DNA of 64,000 bases from Bacteroidales bacterium UBA3844 (GTDB taxonomy: Bacteria > Bacteroidota > Bacteroidia > Bacteroidales > Paludibacteraceae): NCBI GenBank assembly GCA_002392915.1, contig DGHQ01000017.1, forward strand, positions 1-64,000, read 5' to 3'. Within the stretch, counting starts at the first letter, position 1. Every line of letters starts with the position of its first letter. The position numbers and the translations under genes are program-made. Positions 33,667 through 42,561 of this stretch are shown here, one piece after another. The notes under the pieces are model-generated. The model searched no databases and had not been told where the DNA came from. It worked only from the letters and a program-made list of their open reading frames with translations.

Positions 33667-35985
33667 ATGAATCGTAAGAAAATAATAAAATATTCATTGG
33701 TCGGTTTATTGGCAATATTCATAACGTGGTTGTGGATAGTGCCGTGCCGGTTGTTTTCAGATGTCAGCTATTCGACGGTGGTGGAGGATAGAAACGGACA
33801 GTTGATCGGAGCGCGAATATCGCAGGATCAGCAGTGGCGATTCCCGTTGCAGGATTCGTTGCCTGAAAAATATGAAAAATGTCTGGTTAGGTTTGAAGAC
33901 AAAGGGTTCTACCATCATTTGGGTGTGAGTCCGTCTGCAATTGCCCGAGCTATCAAACAAAATCTGGAGGCTGGCAGGATAAAGAGTGGTGCCAGCACAA
34001 TCACAATGCAGGTGGCGCGTATGAGCCGAAGAAAAGAGCGTACATTCATGCAGAAGTTGATTGAAGCTTTTATGGCATTTCGTATTGAGGCTCAATATTC
34101 CAAACATGAGATTCTCCAGCTTTATGCCGCTCATGCTCCGTATGGCGGAAACGTGGTTGGCTTTCCTGCAGGATGTTGGCGTTACCTTGGTCACGACGGA
34201 AGCAATCTGTCGTGGGGTGAGGCAGCTGTCATGGCGGTGCTGCAAAACTCACCGTCGATGATCAATCTTGCAAAGAAACGCCCATTGCTGTTGGAGAAAA
34301 GAAATCGTTTGCTGAAATCGCTTTACGAAAGCGGCGACATTACCAAAGGTGATTATGAACTTGCGGTCGAAGAGCCATTGCCGTCTAACCCGAATAAGAT
34401 TCCGAGTGCGGCTCCACATCTGGTGGAGTGGTATGCCCAGAAAAACAATGGAGAATATGTGCGCACCACCGTCGACCTCAATCTTCAGAAAGATGTCGAG
34501 GCGATTGCGAAGCGACGAAATGATGAGTTGCGGGTACGAGGCATACATGATTTGGCGATTGTTGTGATTGATGTGCAGAGCGGAGAGGTGATCGCTTATT
34601 GTGGAAACGCCAATTCATCGGTGAAAAGAGCAGGAGTATGCGTGGATGTGGCAAGATCACGACGCAGTTCGGGCAGTTTGCTGAAACCGTTGCTTTATTG
34701 CGCCGCTTTGCAAGACGGATATATCCTTCCGAATACGTTGCTTCCGGATATTCCAATCAATATCAACGGATTCCGTCCAAGCAATTATAATAAAGAGTTT
34801 TGTGGAGCGGTGCCAGCATCCGAAGCGTTGAGCAAATCGCTTAATGTGCCGAATGTGTTGCTTTTGAGAGATTATGGAATCGACCATTTCATCGAAATTT
34901 TGAGACGTTGCGGATTGTCCACAATCAACCGTACTGCGGATGTCTATGGACTGTCGCTGATTCTTGGAGGAGCGGAGATTTCACTGCTCGACATAACTCG
35001 AGCCTATGCGAAAATGGCAAGGAATTATGAATATTCCGTCGCATCAAGGAATAATGATTATGACAATCCAGGATATGTGGAGAATTTTGAGAAATCATTC
35101 ATACTTACCGATAAGGCTGCTTTATTCCACACAATTGAGGCGATGAAGCGAGTGGAGCGTTTGGACCACATGGATATGTATAAGATCAGCGGTTACCGTG
35201 ATATCGCGTGGAAGACAGGCACCAGCTACGGAGCCAGGGATGCGTGGTCTGTCGGTTTTGACCATCGTTATGCGGTGGGAGTGTGGGCAGGAAATGCGGA
35301 AGGTCAGGGGGTGGCAGAGTTGACGGGAGTGCATACAGCGTCGCCAGTGATGTTTGACGTGTTCAACCATCTGACATACAGTAAGAAAGATGGCAAGAAA
35401 TGGTTTTCAAACTTGAAGGTGAGCGACGGTGCAGAGATGAAAGTCTGTCGGGAGTCTGGAATGCTGGCAAGTTTGGAATGCCCGAATCCGGTCACATATG
35501 TGATGCCGTTCAATGGTGTCAATTCAGGAGTGTGTAAGTATCACCATGTGGTGAAGGTGACAGAGGATGGAAAATACCGCGTCTCCAACATGGAAGAAGC
35601 AAGCGTCAATGCCACATATTTCACATTGCCAGCCAACATGGAGTATTTCTACAAGAAGAATCATCCGGAATACGTCACGTTGCCACCATACAGCGACGTC
35701 TTCATCGGAGAAAAGAGCAAGAGCAATCTTGGATTTATCTATCCTCAGAACGGAGCCGTCCTGTCGTGTGTCGGAAAGTCGGCGGATGAGGAAAACGGAG
35801 TGCTTTTTGAACTGGCACATAAACGTCCTATGACAGAAGTGTTCTGGTTTATAGATGGCAGATACCTTTCTTCCACAGTCGGGGAACATAAGCTCCAGAT
35901 TGAAATGGAAGAGGGAAAACATAAGATTTCCGTGGTGGATGAGAACGGCGACAAAGCAGAGGTGAGGGTGGAGAATCGACGATAG
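33667..35985 (+). CDS. pbpC: Penicillin-binding protein 1C (bifunctional transglycosylase/transpeptidase)
   Basis: A 772-aa membrane-anchored enzyme; I use ATG 33667 rather than the preceding TTG. An N-terminal helix (about 8-27) is followed by a GT51 transglycosylase domain with E77-D-K-G-F and GASTITMQVAR. Then comes a transpeptidase domain with the SxxK nucleophile S337-L-L-K340 and the KTG box K516-T-G. A C-terminal BiPBP_C-like beta domain (about 690-772, ending DENGDKAEVRVENRR) is characteristic of PBP1C. It polymerises and crosslinks peptidoglycan in the periplasm. Genomic partner of the upstream alpha-2-macroglobulin. Confidence 0.92.
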   Translation: MNRKKIIKYSLVGLLAIFITWLWIVPCRLFSDVSYSTVVEDRNGQLIGARISQDQQWRFPLQDSLPEKYEKCLVRFEDKGFYHHLGVSPSAIARAIKQNLEAGRIKSGASTITMQVARMSRRKERTFMQKLIEAFMAFRIEAQYSKHEILQLYAAHAPYGGNVVGFPAGCWRYLGHDGSNLSWGEAAVMAVLQNSPSMINLAKKRPLLLEKRNRLLKSLYESGDITKGDYELAVEEPLPSNPNKIPSAAPHLVEWYAQKNNGEYVRTTVDLNLQKDVEAIAKRRNDELRVRGIHDLAIVVIDVQSGEVIAYCGNANSSVKRAGVCVDVARSRRSSGSLLKPLLYCAALQDGYILPNTLLPDIPININGFRPSNYNKEFCGAVPASEALSKSLNVPNVLLLRDYGIDHFIEILRRCGLSTINRTADVYGLSLILGGAEISLLDITRAYAKMARNYEYSVASRNNDYDNPGYVENFEKSFILTDKAALFHTIEAMKRVERLDHMDMYKISGYRDIAWKTGTSYGARDAWSVGFDHRYAVGVWAGNAEGQGVAELTGVHTASPVMFDVFNHLTYSKKDGKKWFSNLKVSDGAEMKVCRESGMLASLECPNPVTYVMPFNGVNSGVCKYHHVVKVTEDGKYRVSNMEEASVNATYFTLPANMEYFYKKNHPEYVTLPPYSDVFIGEKSKSNLGFIYPQNGAVLSCVGKSADEENGVLFELAHKRPMTEVFWFIDGRYLSSTVGEHKLQIEMEEGKHKISVVDENGDKAEVRVENRR

Positions 35986-36007
35986 TTGAGACGAAAGACG
36001 AAAGACG

Positions 36008-37018
36008 ATGGACGAAAACGAAAGACGGGAAACGAGTGGTGATAAAAAACAGATTATTATGGAAAAAAAGCGTGCAGGAAGAAATAGGACGATGACGTTG
36101 AGTGACACAGAAAAAGAGGAGTTGAGGAAAGATCTTTCTTTTCTCTCGGAAAAATCTGCTGTCGACGGTGCTGTCGACAAAACATTCAACCAGGACTTGT
36201 TTGAAGCTTTGGAATACCTTCCCAAACATTTTGTTGATCTGCTGATTATCGATCCTCCTTACAATCTTTCCAAGAATTTCGCTGGAAATAAGTTCAAAAA
36301 GACCGATGACGTCGCATATATAGAATACGTCAGAAGCTGGCTGCCGAAGGTGATGGAACTGCTGAAACCTAATGGCAGCGTCTACATTTGTTGCGACTGG
36401 AAATGCACAAGTGCCATCTATCAGGTGTTGAGCGAGTGCGCTGTGGTGGTCAACCGTATCACATGGCAGAGAGAGAAGGGCAGAGGCGCAAAGACGAATT
36501 GGAAAAATGCGATGGAGGATATATGGTTTGGAGTGGCTGATGAGAATGACTATTACTTCGATGTTGAGGCTGTTAAGCAGAAGAGACGGGTTGTTGCACC
36601 TTATAAAGAAGACGGAAAACCCAAAGATTGGGAAGAGACAAATGAAGGAAAATTCCGTCTCACATATCCGTCCAATTTCTGGGATGACATAAGCATCCCG
36701 TATTGGTCGATGCCCGAAAACACCGATCATCCCACACAAAAACCGGAAAAACTAATTGCCAAACTGATTCTGGCATCATGTCCTGTCGACGGAATTGTGT
36801 TTGACCCGTTTTTAGGTAGCGGCACAACATCCGTCGTCGCCAAAAAACTGGGTCGCCATTATTGTGGAGTGGAAATCAGTGAAGAATACGCATTGTTGGC
36901 AGCCAAACGTCTACGCAAAGCCGAATCCGATCGCAATATTCAGGGCTACAACGATGGAGTGTTTTGGGAACGAAACACGTTGAATCTGCAGAAAAAGAAG
37001 AAAAAGAACGATATATAA
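36008..37018 (+). CDS. Beta-class DNA methyltransferase, no restriction partner nearby
   Basis: A 336-aa S-adenosylmethionine-dependent DNA methyltransferase. Motif IV, D82-P-P-Y85, precedes motif I, FDPFLGSGTT (265-274), with HPTQKPEKL between. This IV-before-I order defines the beta class (N6-adenine or N4-cytosine). No restriction endonuclease or specificity subunit is adjacent, so it looks orphan, possibly regulatory or protective. It begins 22 nt after pbpC and is probably co-transcribed. The N-terminal 50 residues are charged and variable; ATG 36059 (MEKKRAGRNR) is an alternative start. The recognition site is unknown. Confidence 0.85.
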   Translation: MDENERRETSGDKKQIIMEKKRAGRNRTMTLSDTEKEELRKDLSFLSEKSAVDGAVDKTFNQDLFEALEYLPKHFVDLLIIDPPYNLSKNFAGNKFKKTDDVAYIEYVRSWLPKVMELLKPNGSVYICCDWKCTSAIYQVLSECAVVVNRITWQREKGRGAKTNWKNAMEDIWFGVADENDYYFDVEAVKQKRRVVAPYKEDGKPKDWEETNEGKFRLTYPSNFWDDISIPYWSMPENTDHPTQKPEKLIAKLILASCPVDGIVFDPFLGSGTTSVVAKKLGRHYCGVEISEEYALLAAKRLRKAESDRNIQGYNDGVFWERNTLNLQKKKKKNDI

Positions 37019-37197
37019 AATGCAAAATGATAAATTATAAATGCGAAATGTATTGGTACGTTTCAACCCTGCCCGTCATATAGAGGATTTTCACCACAGA
37101 GGCACAGAGTTCTCAGAGTCCTATAATTTTATGGAGATCACTCGCCCTTTGGACTCGTGGAGAATAAAAGAGAACATGGAGCAATCTAATGCACAAC

Positions 37198-37400
37198 ATG
37201 AGGATTGTTAAGGACGGAACGTCCTAACCCCTCCCCACGTGCGAGCCGTAGGCGAGCACATAGAATTTTAATAAAACCACAGAGGCACAAAGCTCATAGA
37301 GAAAGACTATGCCTTTTTATGATAAAAAGAGGTGAGAATTCAATCAGAAATAGGAAAGTCGTTATTTCGAATTTGCAGATTGCAATTTGTCGAACGTTAA
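37198..37400 (+). repeat. Interspersed repeat copy R4
   Basis: It starts CATGAGGATTGTTAA and has the hairpin GGACG-GAA-CGTCC (37212-37224), GTGCGAGCCGTAGGCGAGC, AATAAAACCACAGAGGCAC, AGAGAAAGACTATGCC and GAGAATTCAATCAG. It ends TTTGTCGAACGTTA (37386-37399), a shortened terminal repeat. A second fragment with the CACAGAGGCACAGAG module lies at 37091-37118. Confidence 0.8.
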
Positions 37401-37469
37401 AAATAACTTTGCCTGATTGGTCCATACAAGAAAATTTTATCTTTGTTGTAGTGATTAAAATGATTTGTT

Positions 37470-38207
37470 ATGATTGTAATAGAATCTCATGAAAAGAAAC
37501 AAACAAGCGAAGACACTTTGTCTTTCACTGTTGGAAATGTGTCATTTAAGATGATCAGGATTGAGCATGGCTCTTTCAAGATGGGTGCGACTCCAGAAAT
37601 GGAGTGTCCTAATGATGATGAAAAACCTGTTCATGAAGTGACAATATCCAAAGACTATTATATGGGTGAGACTCAGGTGACGCAAGAATTATGGCAAGCG
37701 GTGATGGGAGATAATCCTTCTCATTTTAAGGATGAGATTATGGGAAAGAAACATCCGGTAGACAGTGTCTCGTGGTATGATAGTCAGGAGTTTATAAAGA
37801 AATTGAATGCTCTTACTGGAAAACAATTCCGTCTTCCTACAGAAGCCGAATGGGAATATGCGGCACGAGGAGGAAATAAAAGCCTTCATACACAATATTC
37901 AGGAAGCGACGACATTGATTCTGTCGCATGGTATGACGGAAAAACACATCCTGTGGCTAAAAAATCGCCAAATGAACTTGGATTGTATGATATGAGCGGA
38001 AATGTTTGGGAATGGTGTAATGATTGCTATGGAGATGATTATTATGCGAATTCTCCATCTGTTGATCCACAGGGGCCATTAGCCGGCTTCCGTGTGTTGC
38101 GTGGTGGAGGCTATGAGGATGATCAGTGGTTCTGCCGTTCTTCCCATCGTTATTGGAACTGTCCGGATGATGGAGACCACGATTGCGGTTTTCGTCTTGC
38201 CCTTTAG
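37470..38207 (+). CDS. SUMF1 / formylglycine-generating-enzyme-like domain protein
   Basis: A 245-aa protein made almost entirely of a SUMF1 (FGE-sulfatase) domain: FKMGATPEMECPNDDEKP, TQELWQAVMGDNPSHF, FRLPTEAEWEYAARGG, GLYDMSGNVWEWCND and FRVLRGGGYEDDQWFCRSSHR. No signal peptide is visible, and no sulfatase gene is nearby, so it is unlikely to be a genuine sulfatase maturase. Many members are ligand-binding or signalling proteins of unknown role. No serine-kinase domain is fused. Downstream is a convergent small gene. Confidence 0.8.
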   Translation: MIVIESHEKKQTSEDTLSFTVGNVSFKMIRIEHGSFKMGATPEMECPNDDEKPVHEVTISKDYYMGETQVTQELWQAVMGDNPSHFKDEIMGKKHPVDSVSWYDSQEFIKKLNALTGKQFRLPTEAEWEYAARGGNKSLHTQYSGSDDIDSVAWYDGKTHPVAKKSPNELGLYDMSGNVWEWCNDCYGDDYYANSPSVDPQGPLAGFRVLRGGGYEDDQWFCRSSHRYWNCPDDGDHDCGFRLAL

Positions 38208-38230
38208 TTTATTTTAAGGGGAGTGAGTTA

Positions 38231-38521
38231 TTAGTAGGAAAACGGATCTTCTGCGACCATTGTTGGATTATCATTGTCGAAGACGGGATATAGTCCTAGT
38301 TCTTTGATGAGCATTTCGTACACGTAGGCGGAACTCTGAACATAAAGCTCTGCATCTTCTATTTGAAGCAGTTCAATAGTTTTGGATGTATAGACAAGAT
38401 CTAAAGCTTTTTCTAATGAGTAGCCGTAATCCTCAATCAGATATTGAGTCATATCGCTAATTCTCTTGTCGATAAGAATTTCCGCTATTTGGTGGTGTGT
38501 CGGCTTCAATCTTGTTTCCAT
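38231..38521 (-). CDS. Small hypothetical protein (DUF-type, Bacteroidales)
   Basis: A 96-aa acidic helical protein starting METRLKPTHHQIAEILIDKR. I choose ATG 38521 because the longer in-frame reading back to 38746 runs through repeat R5 and is not gene-like. The pattern 'YGYSLEKALDLVYTSKTIELLQIEDAELYVQSSAYVYEMLIKELG' occurs in short Bacteroidales proteins that often sit in toxin-antitoxin-like or defence-associated pairs; this is from memory and is weak. No partner gene is evident here. Confidence 0.55.
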   Translation of the reverse strand: METRLKPTHHQIAEILIDKRISDMTQYLIEDYGYSLEKALDLVYTSKTIELLQIEDAELYVQSSAYVYEMLIKELGLYPVFDNDNPTMVAEDPFSY

Positions 38522-38634
38522 ACTGATATTTTCTTTAAATAATTTAATGAACGGGTAGAACCGAAAAGTATTTGTTGATCTAGAAATCTGTCCTGAAGAT
38601 CTAAGGCTATCGATTCTGCTTTTTCTGTATTTGA

Positions 38635-38839
38635 TTTTTATTGAATTCTCACCTCTTTTTCTCATAAAAAAAGGCGTAGCCTTTCTCTGTAAACTTTGTG
38701 CCTCTGTGGTTTTATTAAATTCTGTGTGCTCGCCTACGGCTCGCATCTGGGGATGGGTAAGGGCGTTCCGCCCTTTGGAATCCTCATTTATGACACTCCA
38801 ACTATCTTTTGATTTTTTGATTTCGTCGAATTCACGTTA
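38635..38839 (-). repeat. Interspersed repeat copy R5
   Basis: It holds TTGAATTCTCACCTCTTTTT, GGCGTAGCCTTTCTCTGT, GTGCCTCTGTGGTTTTATTAA, the hairpin GGGCG-TTC-CGCCC (38761-38773), TTTATGACACTCCAACTATC, and the terminal repeat TTCGTCGAATTCACGTTA (38822-38839), identical to that of R1. Its left end stops at GAATTC without a terminal repeat. Confidence 0.8.
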
Positions 38840-38981
38840 AATATAAATCTTTTTTTGGGGAAGGTGCCAAACGTATCATTTTTGCGGTATAAATGGAATT
38901 TTTTAATTTTTTGTCTGGTTTTGATAGGCTGTTATTCTTATTTGTTTTTATGTTTGTGCCGATGACAAAAAGCTCTTTATC

Positions 38982-40880
38982 ATGAAACACACTTACAACT
39001 ATTTCAAGAATTATCTGTTGTCTGCTCTTGCTCTCGGCTCTTTTGCCGTCGCCTCTGCTCAGACAACTTGCCTGAATGGTCGCACAGAAGGATTTGGTCA
39101 GACTCCTCCTATTCATGTGGAGGGGAATAAACTTATGGATGAGTGTGGCAATCAGGTTGTGCTGCATGGTGTGATGGATACTCCAAACGGATATTTCAAC
39201 GGTAATTTCAGCCGTTGGGCTTTCGACTGGGGAAAGGGGTATGATGCTCCTACCGCCATACCTAATGTGACAGAGTATTTCAAAAAGATATTCACTGTGC
39301 TTGGATCTCAGGATAAGGGTGTCTACTGCAACGTCTTCCGCCTTCATATGGATCCTTGCTGGACCAATGATCCCAACAAAGAAAGAGTGGGCGAGGGCGG
39401 TGAGCATAATATCAGCCAGTTTTCTGCCGAACGTCTTAAATATTTCCTCGAAAATCTCTATTTTCCGTTGGCTAAGGAGGCTGTGAAGCATGGCATGTAT
39501 GTGATCATGCGTCCGCCTGGAGTATGCCCACAGGAAATCAGGGTGGGCGACGCTTATAATGAGTATCTGAAGACAGTCTGGGATATTGTGTCGTCTAACG
39601 ATTCTATAAAGAAATATGAGGGTGTCATCTCGCTCGAACTTGCCAATGAGCCGGTGCGACTGTACGATAAAAATGGAAAGGAGACGGCTCAGGCACCGTG
39701 GGCTCCACGGGATTTCTTCCAGCCTGTGCTTGATATCATCCGAAGGAATGGGTTCAAGGGTATCGTGTGGGGAGCAGGTACGGGTTATCAGTCGCAGTAT
39801 GGCGGCTACAAGGATTATCCGTTGGTGGATCCGCTCAAAAATCTGGGCTACGCTTGCCACGTCTACACTGGCTGGTATGGAAATGCCGATGAATATGGGT
39901 CGACGCAGGGGTTCATAGACCAGTTTAAGAAACAAGTTCCTGTTGTGGAGACTAACCCTATTGTGGTGACGGAGTGCGACTGGAGTCCAGGACACGTCGT
40001 CGGCACTAATTTCGACGGATCGTTGAAGTCAGAGAACCTTGGCACGTGGGCTACAGGATCCACAAGCAAGTGGGGCGTGCGATTCAAGGCAGTGATGGAC
40101 AAGTATAATCTATCCCTCACGCTGACAGGCACAGATGATTATGTGGATATGGAGCATTATTTGAAGACAGGCGAGATCCGTTATGCTTTCTATGGCAAAC
40201 AGGGAGCTGAGGACGCATGTGGAAAAGCCTGCTGGGATTGGTATAGGGAGTATTCCAAGGTCAATTATCCGCAGTTTTGTGGAGAAGCGTTGGAGCCTGT
40301 CGACTGCCAGGGATTTTTCCCGTTGACGCGAGGATGCTTTAATCCTAGTATTTGGGAGACAGGCACGTACAACTATAGGACTCAGACTTTGGTCACAGGT
40401 CAGTATGGCTTTGGAGGATGGCAGTATGATCAGCCGATTGATTTGAGCGGATATGAGAAGATCATTGTCTCTTTGGCAAAACCAAGCGACGGTGCATCAT
40501 TCCGCTTGTTTGATGAAAGCAGTTATTGGTCCACTCCATACGCATTTGATTTCAAAAACAATACGACAGTTGCCGAGATCAATTTGGGCAGGTGTATGAA
40601 GGGCGATAGTGGCAAAAGTCTTGATCCTTCACACATTTACATCGCAGGTTTCTGGACTTACGGAGGAGGCGATGGAGTGCAGATCAAGTCGATTGAACTT
40701 GTCGCGAAAGATCCGACGGGAAACGTGGAAATCGTAAAAGATAGAGACATTTCGAGTGTCGAGTATGTTTCGCCACTCGGTATTGTAAGCAGTCGTCCAT
40801 TCGACGGATTGAATATCATTCGCACCGTCTACTCAAATGGCGACTTTGATATTAGGAAAGAGTTTAGAGTATATAAATAA
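38982..40880 (+). CDS. Secreted GH5 family glycoside hydrolase (cellulase-like)
   Basis: A 632-aa exported enzyme. Signal peptide (1-26, ending ASAQ), then a GH5 TIM barrel (about 40-430). Active-site candidates are the acid/base E223 in LELANEP, H293 in YACHVYTGW, and the nucleophile E331 in IVVTECDWS. A beta-sandwich carbohydrate-binding-like module follows (about 450-590, IDLSGYEKIIVSLAKPSDG), and a short C-terminal tail (VEYVSPLGIVSSRPFDGLNIIRTVYSNG) looks like a T9SS-type sorting region. GH5 acts on beta-1,4-linked glycans such as cellulose and mannan; specificity cannot be read by eye. Strong terminator 18 nt downstream. Confidence 0.85.
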   Translation: MKHTYNYFKNYLLSALALGSFAVASAQTTCLNGRTEGFGQTPPIHVEGNKLMDECGNQVVLHGVMDTPNGYFNGNFSRWAFDWGKGYDAPTAIPNVTEYFKKIFTVLGSQDKGVYCNVFRLHMDPCWTNDPNKERVGEGGEHNISQFSAERLKYFLENLYFPLAKEAVKHGMYVIMRPPGVCPQEIRVGDAYNEYLKTVWDIVSSNDSIKKYEGVISLELANEPVRLYDKNGKETAQAPWAPRDFFQPVLDIIRRNGFKGIVWGAGTGYQSQYGGYKDYPLVDPLKNLGYACHVYTGWYGNADEYGSTQGFIDQFKKQVPVVETNPIVVTECDWSPGHVVGTNFDGSLKSENLGTWATGSTSKWGVRFKAVMDKYNLSLTLTGTDDYVDMEHYLKTGEIRYAFYGKQGAEDACGKACWDWYREYSKVNYPQFCGEALEPVDCQGFFPLTRGCFNPSIWETGTYNYRTQTLVTGQYGFGGWQYDQPIDLSGYEKIIVSLAKPSDGASFRLFDESSYWSTPYAFDFKNNTTVAEINLGRCMKGDSGKSLDPSHIYIAGFWTYGGGDGVQIKSIELVAKDPTGNVEIVKDRDISSVEYVSPLGIVSSRPFDGLNIIRTVYSNGDFDIRKEFRVYK

Positions 40881-40898
40881 ATTATTTATGTGTTCGAG

Positions 40899-40930
40899 AA
40901 GGAGGATGCGGGAGTATCTTCCTTTTTTTT
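40899..40930 (+). terminator. Terminator of the GH5 gene
   Basis: AAGGAGGAT (40899-40907) pairs with ATCTTCCTT (40916-40924) with one G-U, 8-nt loop, then T6. Confidence 0.85.
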
Positions 40931-40944
40931 GTTGGTTATATCTT

Positions 40945-40974
40945 TTGTGTATTCAAATAGATACACTATATTTG
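40945..40974 (+). promoter_or_regulatory. Promoter of hicAB
   Basis: TTG (40945-40947), 19 nt, TATATTTG (40967-40974), 20 nt before the hicA start. It fits the consensus exactly. Confidence 0.75.
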
Positions 40975-40994
40975 CAACGGATTAAGTTCAGGAC

Positions 40995-41183
40995 ATGAAA
41001 TATAAGGAACTTGAGAAAAAATTGAAAGCCTATGGTTGTTATCCAGTCCAAAGGCAAATGGGCGGTCATCCGCTATGGTATTCACCGATAACAGGGAGGG
41101 AGTTTAAGATGAGTAATCATGGAAGCGAAGAGGTCGCAACAGGCACACTCAGATCCATTTTAAAGATGGCAGGAGTAAAGTAA
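40995..41183 (+). CDS. hicA: HicA mRNA-interferase toxin
   Basis: A 62-aa protein with the dsRBD-like HicA fold. The catalytic histidine is H25 in MGGHPLWYSP, and the C-terminal FKMSNHGSEEVATGTLRSILKMAGV matches HicA closely. HicA toxins cleave mRNA and are blocked by HicB. Length is typical. It is followed by the antitoxin hicB after 75 nt, in the usual order. Confidence 0.9.
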   Translation: MKYKELEKKLKAYGCYPVQRQMGGHPLWYSPITGREFKMSNHGSEEVATGTLRSILKMAGVK

Positions 41184-41190
41184 AAAGAGT

Positions 41191-41217
41191 AGGTGATAAA
41201 ATTCACCTGCCTTTTTT
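41191..41217 (+). terminator. Terminator-like hairpin between hicA and hicB
   Basis: AGGTGA (41191-41196) pairs with TCACCT (41203-41208), followed by GCCTTTTTT. A competing pairing GGCAGG (41169-41174) with CCTGCC (41206-41211) overlaps the end of hicA. It could reduce hicB transcription from the hicA promoter. Confidence 0.55.
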
Positions 41218-41258
41218 CTATGAAGCAAGAAAGAATTAATAACTAAATAACGCAAAAG

Positions 41259-41663
41259 ATGAAAAATATTAGATCAGTTATCGAACGTGCTAAAGATGGT
41301 TCGTATAGCATCTATATGGACATCGATGTCAAGGATTTATCGTATTTTATAACAGGAACGGGAGAGACGTTGGAAAAAGCCAAGGAAGATTTTATTTCAG
41401 GCTATGAGGAAATGAAAGCGTATTATGCAGAAAAGGGTAAGCCTTTTGAAGAAGTGAATTTTGATTTTAAAATTGATGTTGTATCCTTTTTGTCATATTA
41501 CGCAACGGTATTCACTCTTTCTGGTCTGTCGAAGATTACTGGCATTGCAAAGGGACAGCTATCACACTATGTGACGGGGCAAAACAAACCAAATGCAAAG
41601 AATGAAGAGAAAATTCTGAACGGGTTAAGAACCTTTGGAAGAGATATCGCCCAATTGGGATAG
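41259..41663 (+). CDS. hicB: HicB antitoxin with DNA-binding domain
   Basis: A 134-aa protein: an N-terminal partially degraded RNase-H-like HicB fold (DGSYSIYMDIDVKDLSYFITGTGETLEKAKEDF) and a C-terminal helix-turn-helix (SGLSKITGIAKGQLSHYVTGQNKPNAKNEEKILNGL). It neutralises HicA and likely represses the locus. The TAA stop is at 41661-41663. Confidence 0.9.
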   Translation: MKNIRSVIERAKDGSYSIYMDIDVKDLSYFITGTGETLEKAKEDFISGYEEMKAYYAEKGKPFEEVNFDFKIDVVSFLSYYATVFTLSGLSKITGIAKGQLSHYVTGQNKPNAKNEEKILNGLRTFGRDIAQLG

Positions 41664-41753
41664 CTTTTATATTCATGTCAACGAAACCACTCAGAAATGG
41701 GTGTGTTTTTGTATGATTTTTCAACAACAATTCCGATTCTGTTGTTATTTTGT

Positions 41754-41761
41754 TACTTTTG
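41754..41761 (+). promoter_or_regulatory. Candidate -7 element for pyrK-pyrD
   Basis: TACTTTTG followed by C matches TAnnTTTG(C), 20 nt before the pyrK start. No TTG at ideal spacing. Confidence 0.45.
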
Positions 41762-41781
41762 CCCAAAATTTTTCTATTCTA

Positions 41782-42561
41782 ATGAAAAAGCAGTTAAATC
41801 TCAAGGTTGAGAATTTAAAGAAGATCACAGAGCAGCACATCCTTTTGAGTTTGGTTGCTCCCAATGGAGATATGCCGGAGATAAAGGCGGGACAGTTTGT
41901 CGAAGTGAAGGTAGACAATGCTCCGACTGTATTTTTGCGTCGTCCTATTTCGGTTCATTTCGTGGATTATGCAAAGCAGCGTCTGGATTTGCTTGTTGCC
42001 CTTGTTGGCGACGGTACACGCAAGATGGCAACTCTTTCTGTAGGCGACGAGGTGAGTGTGTTGCTTCCACTTGGAAATGGATTTCCAATGCCTACAAAGG
42101 CGGGAACTAAATGTCTGTTGGTAGGTGGAGGAGTGGGAATAGCTCCGCTTCTGTATCTTGGTGACAGACTAAAAGCGGCCGGACATCAGGTGTCGTTCCT
42201 TTTAGGTGCTCGTAATGCTGGAGGTGTGATGCTGGAGGACGAGTTCAAAAAGTTTGGTTCTCTTTATCTCACTACGGAAGACGGTAATGTGGGGGAGAAA
42301 GGATTTGTCACAAACCATTCTATCCTAGAGAAGGAACAGTTTGACGAGATCTTCGTATGTGGTCCGACTCCGATGATGAAGGCTGTAGCGAAGTATGCGT
42401 ACGGTAAAAACATCGAGTGCTACGTCTCACTTGAAAATAAGATGGCATGTGGACTTGGGGCTTGCTTGTGTTGTGTCACTGAGGATAATAAGGGACACAA
42501 CAGATGTGTTTGTTCAGAAGGACCAGTGTTTAATATCAACGAACTACCATGGCAAAATTAG
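41782..42561 (+). CDS. pyrK: Dihydroorotate dehydrogenase B, electron-transfer subunit
   Basis: A 259-aa flavin/iron-sulfur protein. I start at ATG 41782 (MKKQLNLKVENLKK), since the longer reading from 41635 overlaps hicB. An FAD-binding barrel (FLRRPISVH), an NAD-binding domain (LLVGGGVGIAPLLYLG) and the C-terminal [2Fe-2S] cysteine cluster MACGLGACLCC..RCVCSEGPVF are all present. PyrK passes electrons from dihydroorotate oxidation in PyrD to NAD+, in pyrimidine synthesis. It overlaps pyrD by 13 nt. Confidence 0.93.
   Translation: MKKQLNLKVENLKKITEQHILLSLVAPNGDMPEIKAGQFVEVKVDNAPTVFLRRPISVHFVDYAKQRLDLLVALVGDGTRKMATLSVGDEVSVLLPLGNGFPMPTKAGTKCLLVGGGVGIAPLLYLGDRLKAAGHQVSFLLGARNAGGVMLEDEFKKFGSLYLTTEDGNVGEKGFVTNHSILEKEQFDEIFVCGPTPMMKAVAKYAYGKNIECYVSLENKMACGLGACLCCVTEDNKGHNRCVCSEGPVFNINELPWQN

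Noticed and set aside
38522..38746. N-terminal extension of the small gene at 38231-38521
   Set aside because: It translates repeat R5 and is therefore not part of a conserved protein.
41635..41781. Longer pyrK start
   Set aside because: It would overlap hicB and precedes the conserved PyrK N-terminus and promoter-like TACTTTTG.
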